Assembly (NCBI GenBank): GCA_963971575.1 | Contig: OZ020624.1 | Span: 563,001 to 627,000, forward strand | Origin: Liopterus haemorrhoidalis | Lineage: Eukaryota > Arthropoda > Insecta > Coleoptera > Dytiscidae | Reading direction: 5' to 3' | Length of the DNA: 64,000 bases | Shown: positions 10,019 through 25,000 of the stretch, in pieces | How positions within the stretch are numbered: the stretch's first letter is position 1 | Layout: every line of letters starts with the position of its first letter | Notes under the pieces: model-generated | The model's input: only the letters and a program-made list of their open reading frames with translations | Database searches by the model: none | Told to the model about the DNA's origin: nothing | Position numbers and translations under genes: made by a program

Positions 10019-13000
10019 CTGCAATTATAAATAAATCGTTATTTATAATACGATCGCTAAGTTTCTAGAACGAAATAAAAGACTATAGGGGAAAAATTTT
10101 AAGATCGTAGCGCCACGCGGATTTTTTTGAAACCATTCTAAATCAGATACCATTTGACATTTACTAGTAAATAATAGCGAAAAGTATATCAAAAAACGAC
10201 AAAAAATAAATAATTGTTTGGGATTTTCTGATTTTGTGAAGTGACATTACTTGTAAACATCTAAAATACTACATATTGTGATCTGGTTTTAAGTTATGGC
10301 GGTTTTCCATTGTCGATTATTTTAACTATATTGGGGGAAATAATAATTCCCGTGTTGTTTACCAAGGGGTAGAAATCTACAATGCTGGGCATATAATATT
10401 GTGTGGAGTCACTGAAAAAAACAGAGAGTTCATAAAGATTTATGCATTATGCCTACAAACTTGTGCATTACAAACCCACACACAATAACAGGAATTTTCA
10501 AGATATGCGATAATAAATACAAAATTGAAAATATTTTTTGTAGTCACTATCATTCAAATGTAATGAGCAAACTTTGATATAAGGGCTCACTTTTTTTCCA
10601 ATTTTTAAATTGTTTATCTAAACATCGCGTCGATTCCTAACCTCTTGCTTTCCCAATTTTGTTTCGAACCGTACGATGTCTGATATTAGTGGAAAGAAAT
10701 GAAACGATATTTCCGGGTTTTTTCTTTGCAATGAATTGCACATAGGCACACAACAATATGTATTATACATTTTTCAATGATTATAATAAAACTTTAAAAA
10801 CAAACTTCATACAAAACCAATACACAAAACGAAATGTTATCTGATGTACACAAGTTCATGAAACGCTCACCAGATGGTAGGGTGCTTAGCTGCAAATCCC
10901 TATATCCTATATCTTTTGACCGATATGAACAATATTTTACAGATATATTCTCTAAGAATCTACGAATATAATTACATACAGAAATGTCCAGGGTTTCGTA
11001 GACACAAACGAAAAACTCTAGACGCTCTTATATCCTTTAACCGATGTGAATAATATTTTGCAGGTTTATCCCTATATAATACTGACTTTATTTTTATTTA
11101 CACAATTATTTAAACTGATTTGAGATTTATTTATTTATTTTAAAGGTAATGATGTGTTTACTAACACAGTTGGCAATGGGTGCACTAGTTCAATAAGAAT
11201 TTTGTATTTTATTAATTAATTAATTAATGAAAAAATCAGCTGTGGCCACCACAGGACCGACCGCCATCATAAAGTACTTATATAAATTACATTCTAGCAG
11301 CAGAGTAGAAATAACTTGACTTCTTATTTTCTAACAGAGATATTATTTATCATAACCATGGAAACGTTACATATAAATATGAAAAAATTGAGACTTGGAA
11401 AAAATTTCGAAAAATTTTTACGTAAATTATTCGAATTTTTTCGTTTTATCAAAAAACGTCTCAAATAAAAGTTATTAGTTATTGCTTTTATAGCAACTTT
11501 TGTTTAATAAATTTTTACGAGATATTTTTTTGTTGTGAAATATTCGCAAAAATCTTAAAATCTATACGAGTAAACTCCCATTTTTAGTCAACCGATTTTT
11601 ACCAAAAGTTGATCAACTTGTGCCATTGATGGCAGAAGCTTAAATATGAAGTTTCATAAAAATCCTTTCAGCCGAATTTGCTCTGCACGTGTACACAGAC
11701 AGACGGACATACGGTCAGACAGACGGACAGACAGACGGATAGACAGACGGACGGACAGACAGACAGACAGACGGACGGACAGACAGACCGACAGACATCA
11801 CGCTAAAAATAGTCAAAACGTTATGTAGGGACCTCAATTCGTGGAGATCCATCGAAATCTCGAAACGCCAAAATTGGTATGATCACAATACTTATATATG
11901 TTGGCGGTCGGTAAAAAGGCGCTCTATTTAAAAGACTTTTTAGTTTTTACTACTGATTTGATAAAGTTTATAAATGGCCTTAAAGAGATATATTTAATTT
12001 GTTACATTATACCTTCAGAGTCAAAGTCTTGAGGACATCTTGTTCCAGCACTAGTGGAATTACTAGTTGGACTTCTAAGAGAGAGGATGCTAGTGGCACT
12101 TATATTAGTGGCGTGACTAGTGGCACTTTTACCAGTTATGTGACTAGCGGCACTTTTACCAGTCATATGACTAGCGGCACTTTTACCAAAGGTGTTACTA
12201 GTGGCACTTCTATTACTCATGATACTAGTGTCACTTCTAGCGGTATTATGACTAGCGGCACTTTGGCCAGTCATGTGACTAGTGCCACTTTTGTCAGTTT
12301 TATGACTAGTGGCACTTTTGCCAGTCATGCAACTAGTGGCACTTTTGCCAGTCCTGTGACTAGTGGCACTTTTGCCAGTCATGCAACTACTGGCACTTTT
12401 GCCAGTCCTGTGACTAGTGGCACTTTTGCCAGTCATGCAACTAATGGCGCTTTTGCCATTCATGTGACTAGTGGCACTTTTGCCAGTCATGCAACTAGTG
12501 GCGCTCTTGCCAGTCATGTGACTAGTGGCACTTTTGCCAGTCATGTAACTAGTGGCACTCTTGCCAGTCATGTGACTAGTGGCACTTTTGCCAGTCATGT
12601 AACTCGTGGCACTTTTACCAGTTCTGTTGCTAGTGGCACTTCTACCAATGATGTTGTTTATTTTAGAGCAAGGAGTTTCATCGTCATCTAAACAGATAAG
12701 TCAACAATTAGTGTAAGTTAAAACTAATTACAGTAATACGCCGCCACTCGACGTTAATTCGTTCTGCAAAAGCGTCGAGTAGCGATTACGTCGAGTGGCG
12801 AGTCGAATTTCTCCATAAGAAATAAAGGGAATCATATGTACATATATACATATAAGGAAATACATATATGTATACAGTGGGTGGCCAAATTATTAGGGAC
12901 AGCACACTCCCCCTGTAATTTTCAAGTTTAAATGCATTTTGTGTGAAAATAAATTGTTTTTAAATCATTTTTCTTCTATATTCTTGTTGCTGGTATCAAT

Positions 13001-16000
13001 ATTATTTTAAAAAGCGGGAGATCGCCAAAGAAATCATCACCACCAAGCGGTAATTTATAGAAACCCTTATCAGAGAGTGGCATCACAACCTCAATCTCCG
13101 ACACAACGCAAAAGTCTGCATAGAAAGCATGCCCAAACGCCTGGAAGCCGCAATCGCAGCAAAAGGTGGCATTACAAAATATTAAGATTTTACTTAATTT
13201 GTTAAATTAACACTTTTTATACAAAAAGAAATGATTATGAATAAGCAATTATGTCGTTTTATATTCTAAATAAAGCACTCTAATGAATAAAAATAAATAC
13301 GAGACCCAAAGCCACTTATTTCCTCATTAAATTCATTTGAAAATTACAGAAAATCTGCAATGTCTCTAATAATTTGGCCACCCACTGTATGTTTTCCTTT
13401 TAGCTATGCTTGCATTTCTATCCTTTGGACCCATAAATATAAATATAAATCACTTATTTTAGCAAAAAACAAAAAGTTCATAGCTGCACTAAATCTGAGT
13501 TGTCGTCAAGATATCTAAGCGCGAACTGCTGGCCATGCGTTCATTTTGCTTTGTTTACCAAAATATGTATCACGTGATCGGTACTCGATCACGCGTCGGA
13601 TAGCGATGCTTCCGTCGACTCTCACTCTCGACATTTACGTCGAGTGGCGAAAACCTCGAGCTAAGAGGCAGTCGAGTAATACCCTTTTCACACTAGATCT
13701 TTAAGATCGGATGTTAAAGTGAATGTATATTTAAACGCTAATGTGAAACCGTATGGCCTCGTCTAAATACAAGCGATGTTTAAGACAGAGATCTGCGTCT
13801 TAAACATCGCCCGCATTGCCAATTTCTATTATAAAAAAATACTCCTTGAATTTGTGCTGTCAACATTTTATATTATCATAAACAAGAATACTGTATTATA
13901 CCGACGTTATAAGAAGTTTATACTTATTGTTATAATAAAATTATTTATTTTAATAATGTGTTTAATAAAATACAGAGCTACAATAATTGAGATAAAATGT
14001 ATCGACTTACATGTTAATACAGGTGTAATATATTCTTTATTGTAGTGTCTTTATTGTAGAATGAAATGAAATATCCTTATTTGTTTATAATAATTCAAAA
14101 TGTGCGTCTGCGCAGACAGTTCAAAACTGGTAATTTCATGACGGTAACTTAAGGACAAAATTACTGTAGCTGATGACAGCACCAGAGATTTAAACATCAA
14201 GTGTGAAAGCATACCGATCTTAAACATCGGTGAACTTTAAGTTCACTCGTCTTAAAGATCTAATGTGAAAAGGGTATTATGGGGTATTACTGTACTGCTA
14301 TGAGGATTGGAAGAACCGTCTCCAACGCTGTGTGGCTTCCCAAGGAAGTTATTTTGAGGGAGACAATATTAAATTGTAATTCTATCAGGTCGTCAAGGAT
14401 GAATAAAAAAAAATAATAATAAAAAATCAGTGCGGTTACTTAATTTAGACACCTCGTATTATAACGAATATATTGTGTTGATTATTATTAAGAAAAATTT
14501 AATATTTTTTTCGTTGATTTTTGTTTTTCGGTTGCATACACATGCGATCCAAAGCAAAAACCGCTACTTTTATTAATTAAATTGAAAAGATGTACATACC
14601 TATACTATCTTCATCCTCATCTTCGGCCTTCTTAAAAGAGAAATAAACTTCATAATCATCTAAATACATTATCTTTGTTAAGTATTAATCTAAATAAATC
14701 TGTAATTACATTTTGTTACCTGGCTCTAGTTGTTCATAAATTGGTCGCCTGGTCGGATATTGGTATTCACCTGCAATAAATGCATCATTATTTACTGCTA
14801 AGATGCCAGGCGCAATGGCACGTCGTTTAATTTATTATTAAAACGAATGTCATTACCATGGATACAGTTTTTGACAGCAATATAAATCGTGTTTATTTTC
14901 ATTTGCAACATAGAAAAAACCATATTTACTAGCAAAATCAAAATATTTTATTGAAAATACAAATAAAAAATATTAATAAATAAATAACTAATAAAAACTT
15001 ATAATAAATGTTCAAAAGTTTCTCAGTTTACTTGCATACAAATTTTAAGCGATCATAAAAATGATTCAAAATATTCAGCAATTGCTCTTGAGGTATATTG
15101 TTGGATGCTTGAACAATTTTGTCTTGCAGTTCAGCAACATCCCTAAGTTCTCCATTATATACTTTGGCCTTTAAATATCCCCAATAAAAAAAATCATTGG
15201 GTGCCAAATCCGGAGATCTCGCTGGCCAATTCATCGACCCTCCTCTTCCAATCCAGCTATTTGGGAAAGTTCTATGTAAATATTCTTTAACTATTCTAGA
15301 ATAATGGACTAGTGCGCCATCATGTTGAAATCATACTTGTCCATTAATATTCAGGTTTCGCAACGCAAGTAATATTTGGTTTTGCAAAAGGGCTAGATAT
15401 TTTGCGGCATTAAGGTTACCGTCAATAAAAAAGCCCTATAATATTGGTTCCTATTATCCCTGCCCAAACATTTAATTTTTGCGGCCTTTGAGTTCGGGAG
15501 GAATGAAACAAATGTAAATTTTCTCGACTCCAGTACCTAAAATTTTGTCTGTGCACTTCATCATTTAGAGTAAACGTTACTTCGTCAGTAAATAAAATTC
15601 ATTGAAACATTGTTGGGTCGGAATTAATTTTTTCAAACATTTCGAAATAAAAATCCGTACGTACTGTTGCGTTCCTTTCTAACAATTCTTGATGATTTTG
15701 AAATTTTTATGATCGAAACTTTTTTTAAGAAGTTAAAAACAGATCCAATACTGACACCAACGGTTTGTGCAATTGATCTTAAAGTATTTTGATTGTTTTC
15801 TTCCACTTGTAATAATATTTCCAACTGCTTCTCTTCTGTAAGCACGTGGGATGTTGTTCTTTTTTTATTATGTTTTGACTTAAGACATCCTTCGCGATGA
15901 AATTTATTAACTAGTCTTGAAATTGTAGAGGGATTTGGTATTGGCCAATCTGGATAAGTTGCACTAAATACAGCAGAAACTTCTCTTAAACTCATTTGAG

Positions 16001-19000
16001 AGTTATACCAAGTTACCATCATTATTTTTTCTTCATCTGTGTACATGTTGTTTAATTTTTAAATCAGCAATGAGCAAAAGTATACACACTAATTGTCTAT
16101 GTTGCAAATGAAAATGAACACGATTTATATTGCTGTCAAAAACTGTTTCCATGATAATGACATAGTACAAGTTGCATTAAAAAATAAATACACTGCATCT
16201 TTAGAACTACTGAACAGGCTTTAAATACAACTAAATTACATGTTACTTTTGTTAAGTATTATTCTGAGTATATATAATCATATTTTATTACCTTCTAGTT
16301 CTTGATAACTTTGTGGTCCATCAGAAAGGCAAGCATGTTGGCATTCACCTGCAATAAATGTATCATTATTTGCTACTAAGAAACCAGACATTACCTGTTC
16401 GCAGATCAACCAGTGGTACAACAGCCGGGTTGCTTTTACCTACCTATAAAATCATCATCATCTTCCCTACTGACGATCCTCTTCATTGTAGACACTTGGA
16501 TCCTCACCACCTCTAAAGATTATATCATCTTTACCAAGTATCGTTCTAAATATACTTCTTACCATAAATAATGTCCTAAAATTTTAAGTGAAATGTCACA
16601 ATATGTTTAAAGATAAGAGGTATGTAAATTAAGTAACCGGACTGGCAACATAGCGTTTGATCTGGCAACATTTGGAACACGGGACTTGGAGGGGCGGCAG
16701 GTGAATATGTCATTACCATGGATACAGTTTTTGACAGCAATATAAATCGTGTTCATTTTCATTTGCAACATAGACAATTAGTGTGTATACTTTCGCTCAT
16801 TACTGATTTAAAAATTAATCAACATGTATATACAGATGAAAAAAAAATAATGATGGTGACTTGGTAAAATTCCCAAATGAGTTTAAGAGAAGTTTTTGCT
16901 GTATTTAGTGCAACTTATCCAGATCGGCCAATACCAAATCCCTCTACAGTTTCAAGACTAGTTAATAAATTTCATCGCGAAGGATGTCAAGTCAAAACAT
17001 AATAAAAAAAGAACAACATTCCACGTGCTTACAGAAGAGAAGCAGTTGGAAATATTATTACAAGTGGAAGAAAACAATCAAAATACTTTAAGATCAATTG
17101 CACAAACCGTTGGTGTCAGTATTGGATCTGTTTTTAACTTCTTAAAAAAAGAAAAGTTTCGATCATACAAATTTCAAAATCATCAAGAATTGTTAGAAAG
17201 TGACGCAGCAGTACGTATGGATTTTGTTTTGAATTGTTTGAAAACATTAATTCCGACCCAACAATGCTTCAAAGAATTTTATTTACAGACGAAGCAACGT
17301 TTACTCTAAATGGTGAAGTACACAGACAAAATTTTAGGTACTGGAGTCGAGAAAATTTACATTTGTTTCATTCCTCCCAAACTCAAAGTCCGCAAAAATT
17401 AAATATTTGGGCAGGGATAATAGGAACCAATATTATAGGGCCTCTTTTTATTGACGGTAACCTTAATGCCGCAAAATATCTAGTCCTTTTGCAAAATCAA
17501 ATATTACCTGCGTTGCGAAACCTGAATATTAATGGACGAGTATGGTTTCGACATGATGGCGCACAAGTCCATTATTCTATAATAGTTAAAAAATATTTAC
17601 ATAGAACTTTCCCAAAAAGCTGGATTGGAAGAGGAGGGTCGATGAATTGGCCAGCGAGATCTCCGTATTTGGCACCCAATGATTTTTTTTTATTGGGGAT
17701 ATTTAAAGGCCAAAGTATATAATGAAGAACTTAGGGATGTTGCTGAACTGCAAGACATAATTGTTCAAGCATCCAACAATATATCTCAAGAGCAATTGCT
17801 AAATGTTTTAAATCATTTTTATGATCGCTCAACATTTTGTATGCAAGTGAACGAATAAACTTTTGAACATTTATTATAAATTTTTATTAGATATTTATTT
17901 ATTATTATTATTTTTTTTTAAATTTGTATTTTCAATAAAATATTTTGATTTTGCTAGTAAATATGGTTTTTTCTATGTTGCAAATGAAAATGAACACGAT
18001 TTATATTGCTGTCAAAAACTATATCCATGGTAATGACATAGTACATGTTGCGTAAAAGAATAAATTCACTGTATAATACGCTTTCAATACGAGTTTGAAC
18101 TCGCTAGAGTAATTTTGTTGTCCGCAGAGATTTTCTTCGTGAAACAGTTTTATCTAGTGCGTTCTAAAAATTGAGTGACATTAATTTCGAGCAACGTTGT
18201 GCTATCAGGTTTTGCTTCAGATTTGGGGGCAAAACTTTTGCAAACTTCAGCAGGTCTACGGAGACAGTGTTTTGTCAAGGACCCAGGTTTTTTGGTGGTT
18301 TAAGGCATTTTCAGAAGGAAGAGAGTTGATTGAAGATGAATCACGCAGCGGAAGGCCTTCATCTTCAAGAACCGATGAAAATGTCGACAGAATCCGGGAT
18401 CTTGTGCGTTCAGATCGTCGGTTGACAGTCAGAATGATCGGGGAAGAGTTGAATTGACTCACACTACTATTCATCAGATTTTGACCAATGAATTGGGGAT
18501 GAGAAAAATCTGCTTGCACACAATTTCAATAAACGAGTTTTTGGCCAGTAAAAACATTCATGTGGCTCCTCAGCCTCCTTATTCGGTGTTGCTTTATATT
18601 TTTAAGCAACTTGTGAAATATCATTGAAAATTTTGTGACAGAATTTATGGTAAGACTTAGGTATGTGATCATAATTTATTACCTGAACCAACTGGTCGAC
18701 AACCTCGTGATCTGTTTGAAATTTTGGAATATTGCTCTCCTGCAATAAATATATCATTATTTGTTATTAAGTAACCCTGTAGGTGTTCTCAGATCAACCC
18801 AGTGGCGAACTAAGTTGCTTGGGGGCCCTGGGCGGTAAAATTAAAATGGGCCCTCTATTATTTTAAATAGAATGGAAATATTTGTATATAGACTTCAGTA
18901 GGCCCTCGTCTTCGTGGGCTCCGGGCGGCCGCCCAGTCCGCCCACCACTTAATTCGCCTCTGCCTGCACGTAGCTGTTCTCCGATCAACCTTTGTCTATG

Positions 19001-22000
19001 ATGTTGTGTTTTACCTACCTGTAAGACTTCTCTGTTGACTCATAGCTACCTTGTTCACCGAAGAGCCATGGACTGAAAGAAATAAAAAACTGAAAATATT
19101 TAAATCGATTGAAAAGTATTTGGTATCATTCAAACCAATTCTGTAACTCAGTTACTATGATCATAGTAACTAAATTTGTCACTATAGTCGGATTGCTGAT
19201 AAGTGACTGTTCGTTGCTACAAGTATCGATATTCAATACTATATGCTTTCTCTGTCTATATCATTATAATTATTTGCATACCCATAGTAACGTATAGTGA
19301 CTCAAGTTGACAACTAACCTTCCAAATTATTTGAATAAAAAACAAAGCATTAGAAAGAAAGAGCATAATTCGTAGATATCTTTACTAATTAGAGCGCGAA
19401 AATACATTTACAACAGTACTCAAACAAACAAAATTATTAATTTTAAGGTAATAATTATAAATAAGGAAAAATGTATACTCATACGTAAATTTTGGATTAT
19501 AATTTGTTGTTTATTCCAGCAGATTTAAAATTAAAGTTTGTGAATTTAATAATTGGCCGCAAGCCATATTTTAATTAATATTTATTACCAGACACTGACA
19601 GTTAAGGTAAAAAACAAAAAACATTTTTAAAATCGCTGAAAAATGGTAACTAGATTATTATATGAATGCATTACTTGATACATACATGTAACAGTCACCT
19701 ATCAGCAATCCGACTATATAAGCAAGATCAGTTACTATCATGAATGAAAGTCATTATACTTTTATAATATTTTATCTTGTATTAACGTTACACAGTAACT
19801 TTTTACAGAATTGATCTGATAAAAAGCGAGTAAAAATTTTCTAGTATTGAGAAGTGACATAACCGGTGGCAGCGCTGTGCTCCAATACAATATGGCTGTT
19901 GTCTCTAGTACTCAGCTGTCAATATGCTAATACCGAACAGGTTAATTTAAGCACAGTACATTTTTATTTTATGAAAATGCGAGTAAATATTTGCGATTTT
20001 TTTTAATTTTTAAACGCTACACATGTATAACAGAAGGTAGGCATAAAAAGTATTATAAGTTTAATTTCAGTAGATTTATTGAAGTGTAATTTGTAGCTGA
20101 GCAGTTGTTGAATGCCGTATAATTTTATGTGGTACACCTGAGTGTCGGTCATCTGAATTTACAATATATGGATTCTGTTTGCAAACAAGTACATTATGTT
20201 CATTGCCTCATGAAATAAAATTAGTTTTAGTTGGACAGGAGCAGCTAAAAGTTAAATATGCAACTTACATGTTTGTTGCAGTGCAGTTTTGTTTTTCTGC
20301 GACAAATGTAATGAACAAACTCACATAGTATCAGTTACTTTTAAATTCAAAATATATTCCCATGCCTTCCTCCTGTCCATAACCAAATATTTTTCCAATC
20401 TGGACTTAATATTAACTTTCCCTCCATTTTTCTTAAGAAAAGAAAAAACCAAGATGCCTATCTTTGTCCTGTCTTGAATGACAGCCAAAAATAAATTTGT
20501 TCTACTTTTATAGTTTTTCACAACTTCTATCGACATTCTAACAAAAATTCAACACTAGAACATATGTAATTCAAACAGTACTAGAGCGCCTAGTACAATA
20601 TTAGACCACCAGCGTGTCAGTTCTCAATAATATTGTGTTCGTATTTCGTTACCTGATCCTAGTTGTTGATAACTTTGTGGTGTTGTTGATACGCAGGAAG
20701 CTTGATGGACAGCTGTAATAATTTTATCATTAGCTGTTATTAATGCTGGGGTTATACGAGTTTAGTAGTTAATTACCTGATCCCAGTGGTTGACAACTTT
20801 GTTGTCTGCTTGAAACGGTGGAATATTGATGTTCGCCTGCAATAAATGTACCATTATTTTTTATTAAAAGACCAGACCTTGTGCTTGTTCTTAGATCAAC
20901 CATTGGTACAGTAGCTAGAATTTGACTCACTTGTAAGGCCTCTCATTTGGCTTACGGCAATCTTGCTCGCTGAAGAACCACAGACTCCATCTAAATTAAA
21001 TTATCAGTTATATTCCGACTTATCCATGTCATGTTTGAAACACGTGTTTCTCTGCCAACTACAGATGCATGAATGATTACTATTGGTTCCCCACTCGTAC
21101 GGCAACGCCTTCTCGTTCCTAATACCCTTTTTACCCTTTTCACACTAGATCTTTAAGACGATTGAACTTAAACTTCATCAATGTTTAATATCGGTTTGCT
21201 TTCACACTTGATGTTTAATTTGAAGAAGAAATCTCCATGTAAAGCTAGTATGTATTGCCAACATAATTTCATATCGTTTGAATTTATTCTGTCATTATTT
21301 TGTATATCGAGGTTAGAAGTTTATTTTTTATATTTATTTAAATAATAACGCAAATAATCTTCTCATAACCTCTATATATAAAATGATGACAGCTGAACAT
21401 AGATAAAAGAAGAGAAGCACAAATTCAAGGAGTATTTTTTTATAATGGGAATTAAGTTGGTAATGCGGGCGAAGTTTAAGACGCAGATCTCTGTCTTAAA
21501 CATCGGTCGTGTTTAGACGAGGCCGTACGGTTTCACATTAGTTTAAAGATCCATTCACTTAAACATCCGATCTTAAAGATCTAGTGTGAAAAGGGTATTT
21601 CACACTAGATCTTTAAGACGAGTGAACTTAAAGTTCACCGATGTTTAAGATCGGTATGCTTTCACACTTGATGTTTAAATCTCTGGTGCTGTCATCAGCT
21701 ACAGTAATTTTGTCCTTAAGTTACCGTCATGAAATTACCAGTTTTGAACTGTCTGCGCAGACGCACATTTTGAATTATTATAAACAATTAAGGATATTTC
21801 ATTTCATTCTACAATAAAGGCACTACAATAAAGAATATATTACACCTGTATTAACATGTAAGTCGATACATTTTATTTCAATTAATGTAGCTCTGTATTT
21901 TATTAAACACATTATTAAAATAAATAATTTTATTATAAAAATAAGTATAAACTTCTTATAACGTCGATATAATACAGTATTCTTGTTTATGATAATATAA

Positions 22001-25000
22001 AATGTTGACAGCACAAATTCAAGGAGTATTTTTTTATAATAGTAATTAAGTTGGCAATGCGGACGAAGTTTAAGACGCAGATCTCTGTCTTAAACATCGC
22101 TTGTATTTAGACGAGGCCATACGGTTTCACATTAGCGTTTAAAGATACATTCACTTTAACATCCGATCTTAAAGTTCTAGTGTGAAAAGGGTATTACACA
22201 TATTATCACAATTATGGGTAACCAGACAACTGGGGCCTTAAGACAATTTGGGCCGTTCACAATTGGGGCTTTTCACAACTGGGGCCATAACTATAAGAGC
22301 TAGAGTTTTCTTTTGTTTAAAATAAAAAATAATTATTTTAAAAGTTGGCATAAATTAAATTGCGTGTTCTTTTGAAAAAAAAAAAACATTTTAATGGTTT
22401 GATTAAGTACATTTTGGTGGGAATTATAATAAATAAAAAAAATGCATTTTAAAAGTTGGCTTAAGTAAATTTTCGTGTTCATTTGATTAAAAAGAAATTG
22501 TATTTTAAAGGTTAGATTAAGTAAAATTTGGTGCTCATATTAATTAAATTTAGTTACAAAATATTTACTTCTAAAATTAAATATATTTTTTATTTATTTA
22601 TTCAAAAGAACACTTAAATGTACTTAAGCCAACCCTTCAAATACATTGTTTATTTATGTAGTCAAAAAAGCACTAAATTTTACTTAATCTAACCCTTAAA
22701 ATACATTTTTTTTAAAATTAAATGAACACGAAAATTTACTTAAGCCAACCCTTAAAATACATTTTTTATTTATGTAGTCAAAAAAAGCACTAAATTTTAC
22801 TTAATCTAACCCTTAAAATACATTTTTTTTTTAATTAAATGAACACGAAAATGTACTTAAGCCAACCCTTAAAATACATTTTTTATTTATGTAGTCAAAA
22901 AAGCACTAAATTTTACTTAATCTAACCCTTAAAATACATTTTTTTTTTAAATTAAATGAACACGAAAATTTACTTAAGCCAACCCTTAAAATACAATTTT
23001 TTTTATTTATTCTAATTCCCACCAAAATGTACTTAATCAAACTATTAAAATATTTTTTTTTCAAAAGAACACGCAATTTAATTTATGCCAACTTGTAAAA
23101 TAATAATTTTTTATTTTAAACAAAAGAAAACTCTAGCTCTTATAGTTATGGCCCCTGTTGTGAAAAGCCCCAATTGTGAACGGCCCGAATTGTCCATCGC
23201 CCCAGTTGTCTGGTTACCAGTTCTAGAGCGCCTAGTACAATATTAGACCACTAGACTGCGTATTCGAGCGTGTCAGTTCTCAATAATATATGTTCGTATT
23301 TTGTTACCTGATCCTAGTTGTTGACTACTTTGTGGTCTTGTGGATATGCAGGAAGCTTGATGTACAGCTGTAATAATTTTTTCAATAATTGTTATTAATG
23401 CTGGGGTTATACGAGTTTAGTAGCTAATTACCTGATCCTAGTGGTTGACAACTTGGTTGTTTGTTTGAAAGGGTGGAATATTGATGTTCACCTGCAATAA
23501 ATGTATCATTATTTTTTATTAAAAGACCAGACCTTATGCTTGTTCTTATACCCTTTTCACGCTAGATCTTTAAGACGAGTGAACTTAAAGTTCACCGATG
23601 TTTAAGATCGGTATGCTTTCACATTTGATGTTTAAATCTCTGGTGCTGTCATCAGCTACAGTAATTTTGTCCTTAAGTTACCGTCATGAAATTACCAGTT
23701 TTGAACTGTCTGCGCACACGCACATTTTGAATTATTATAAACAAATAAGGATATTTCATTTCATTCTACAATAAAGACACTACAATAAAGAATATATTAC
23801 ACCTGTATTAACATGTAAGTCGATACATTTTATCTCAATTATTGTAGCTCTGTATTTTATTAAACACATTATTAAAATAAATAATTTTATTATAACAATA
23901 AGTATAAACTTCTTATAATGTCGATATAATACAGTATTCTTGTTTATGATAATATAAAATGTTGACAGCACAAATTCAAGGAGTATTTTTTTATAATAGA
24001 AATTAAGTTGGTAATGCGGACGAAGTTTAAGACGCAGATCTCTGTCTTAAACATCGGTCATGTTTAGACGAGGCCGTACGGTTTCACATTAGCGTTTAAA
24101 GATACATTCACTTTAACATCCGATCTTAAAGATCTAGTGTGAAAAGGGTATTAGATTAACTACTGATCAAGCAGCTAGGTTAGGTTTTACTCACTTGTAA
24201 GGCCTCTCATTTGGCTTACGGCGATCTTGCTCGCTGAAGAACCACAGACTCCATCTAAATTAAATTACCCAAAAAATATCAGTTATATTCCGACTTATCC
24301 ATGTCATGTTTGAAACATGTTTCTCTGTCAACAGATGCATGAATGATTGCTATTGGTTCCCCATTCTTACGGCCACGCCTTCTCGTTTCTAACTGTTACA
24401 ATATACTCTATTCTAAATATACAGCCTAGTTCTAATTTAAACTGGTGGAAACATTTTCCCATTAAATATATGTAGTCGTATTTTATTACCTGCTCCAACT
24501 GGTAGACAACTTTCGTCTCTGGTTGAAAGGGTGGAATGTTGGCAATCATCTGTAATAAATGTATCATTATTTGTTATTAAAAGGGCTAGATCAATAACTA
24601 GTCAGCAACTCTGTTGCGTTTTGCCTACCTGTAAAGCCTCCTTCTTGACTCATGGCCATCTTGCTAGCTGAAGAACCACAGACTTCTAAATAAATATATA
24701 TCATATATAAGTATTATTTTAAATATATGTCTTCGTATTTTATTACCTGAACTTACTTGTTGACAACTTTGTTGCCTATTTGAAATACTGGAATATTGAT
24801 ATGCACCTGCAATAAATGCATCATTATTTGAGCCGTTGATTTTGAAAGTGAGACAAGTCCACTTTTCGTTATTTCTATATTTTAATGTTTTGCATTTGAA
24901 TGGAATTAAAAATATTCGTAAGAAGTAATAGACTTATTTTACATTTTTGGTATTCTCAATGCATATAATTTTATTATACGATAAGTGTTATCGGCGTTAT

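Larger units (their letters stand above)
12731..14292. mobile_element. Pogo/Tigger-like MITE (I) carrying two nested insertions
   Basis: The left end CAGTAATACGCCGCCACTCG and right end GGGGTATTACTG are inverted and flanked by TA. The right half is interrupted by element B1 (13680-14276), so the last 16 bp (14277-14292) complete the terminus. The left part holds D1 (12875-13387). A solo half copy with the same terminus (ACAGTAATACCCCGTTACTC) lies at 37348-37430. No ORF. Confidence 0.65.

Noticed and set aside
11694..11795. GACA/GACG tract as a telomere-like or stand-alone microsatellite
   Set aside because: It is the internal GTCY tract of a Helentron-like element, found at the same place in several copies.
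11999..12691. Plus-strand 230-codon ORF (TSGTFASHV repeats) as the real gene
   Set aside because: No acceptor or donor in phase and poor-looking ends. The minus strand has both splice sites and fits the phase of the neighbouring exons. Not excluded absolutely.
13776..14045. 89-codon ORF ending in YSLL, repeated at 21823-22014 and 23780-23971
   Set aside because: It lies wholly inside copies of MITE B and is an incidental open frame; no domain.
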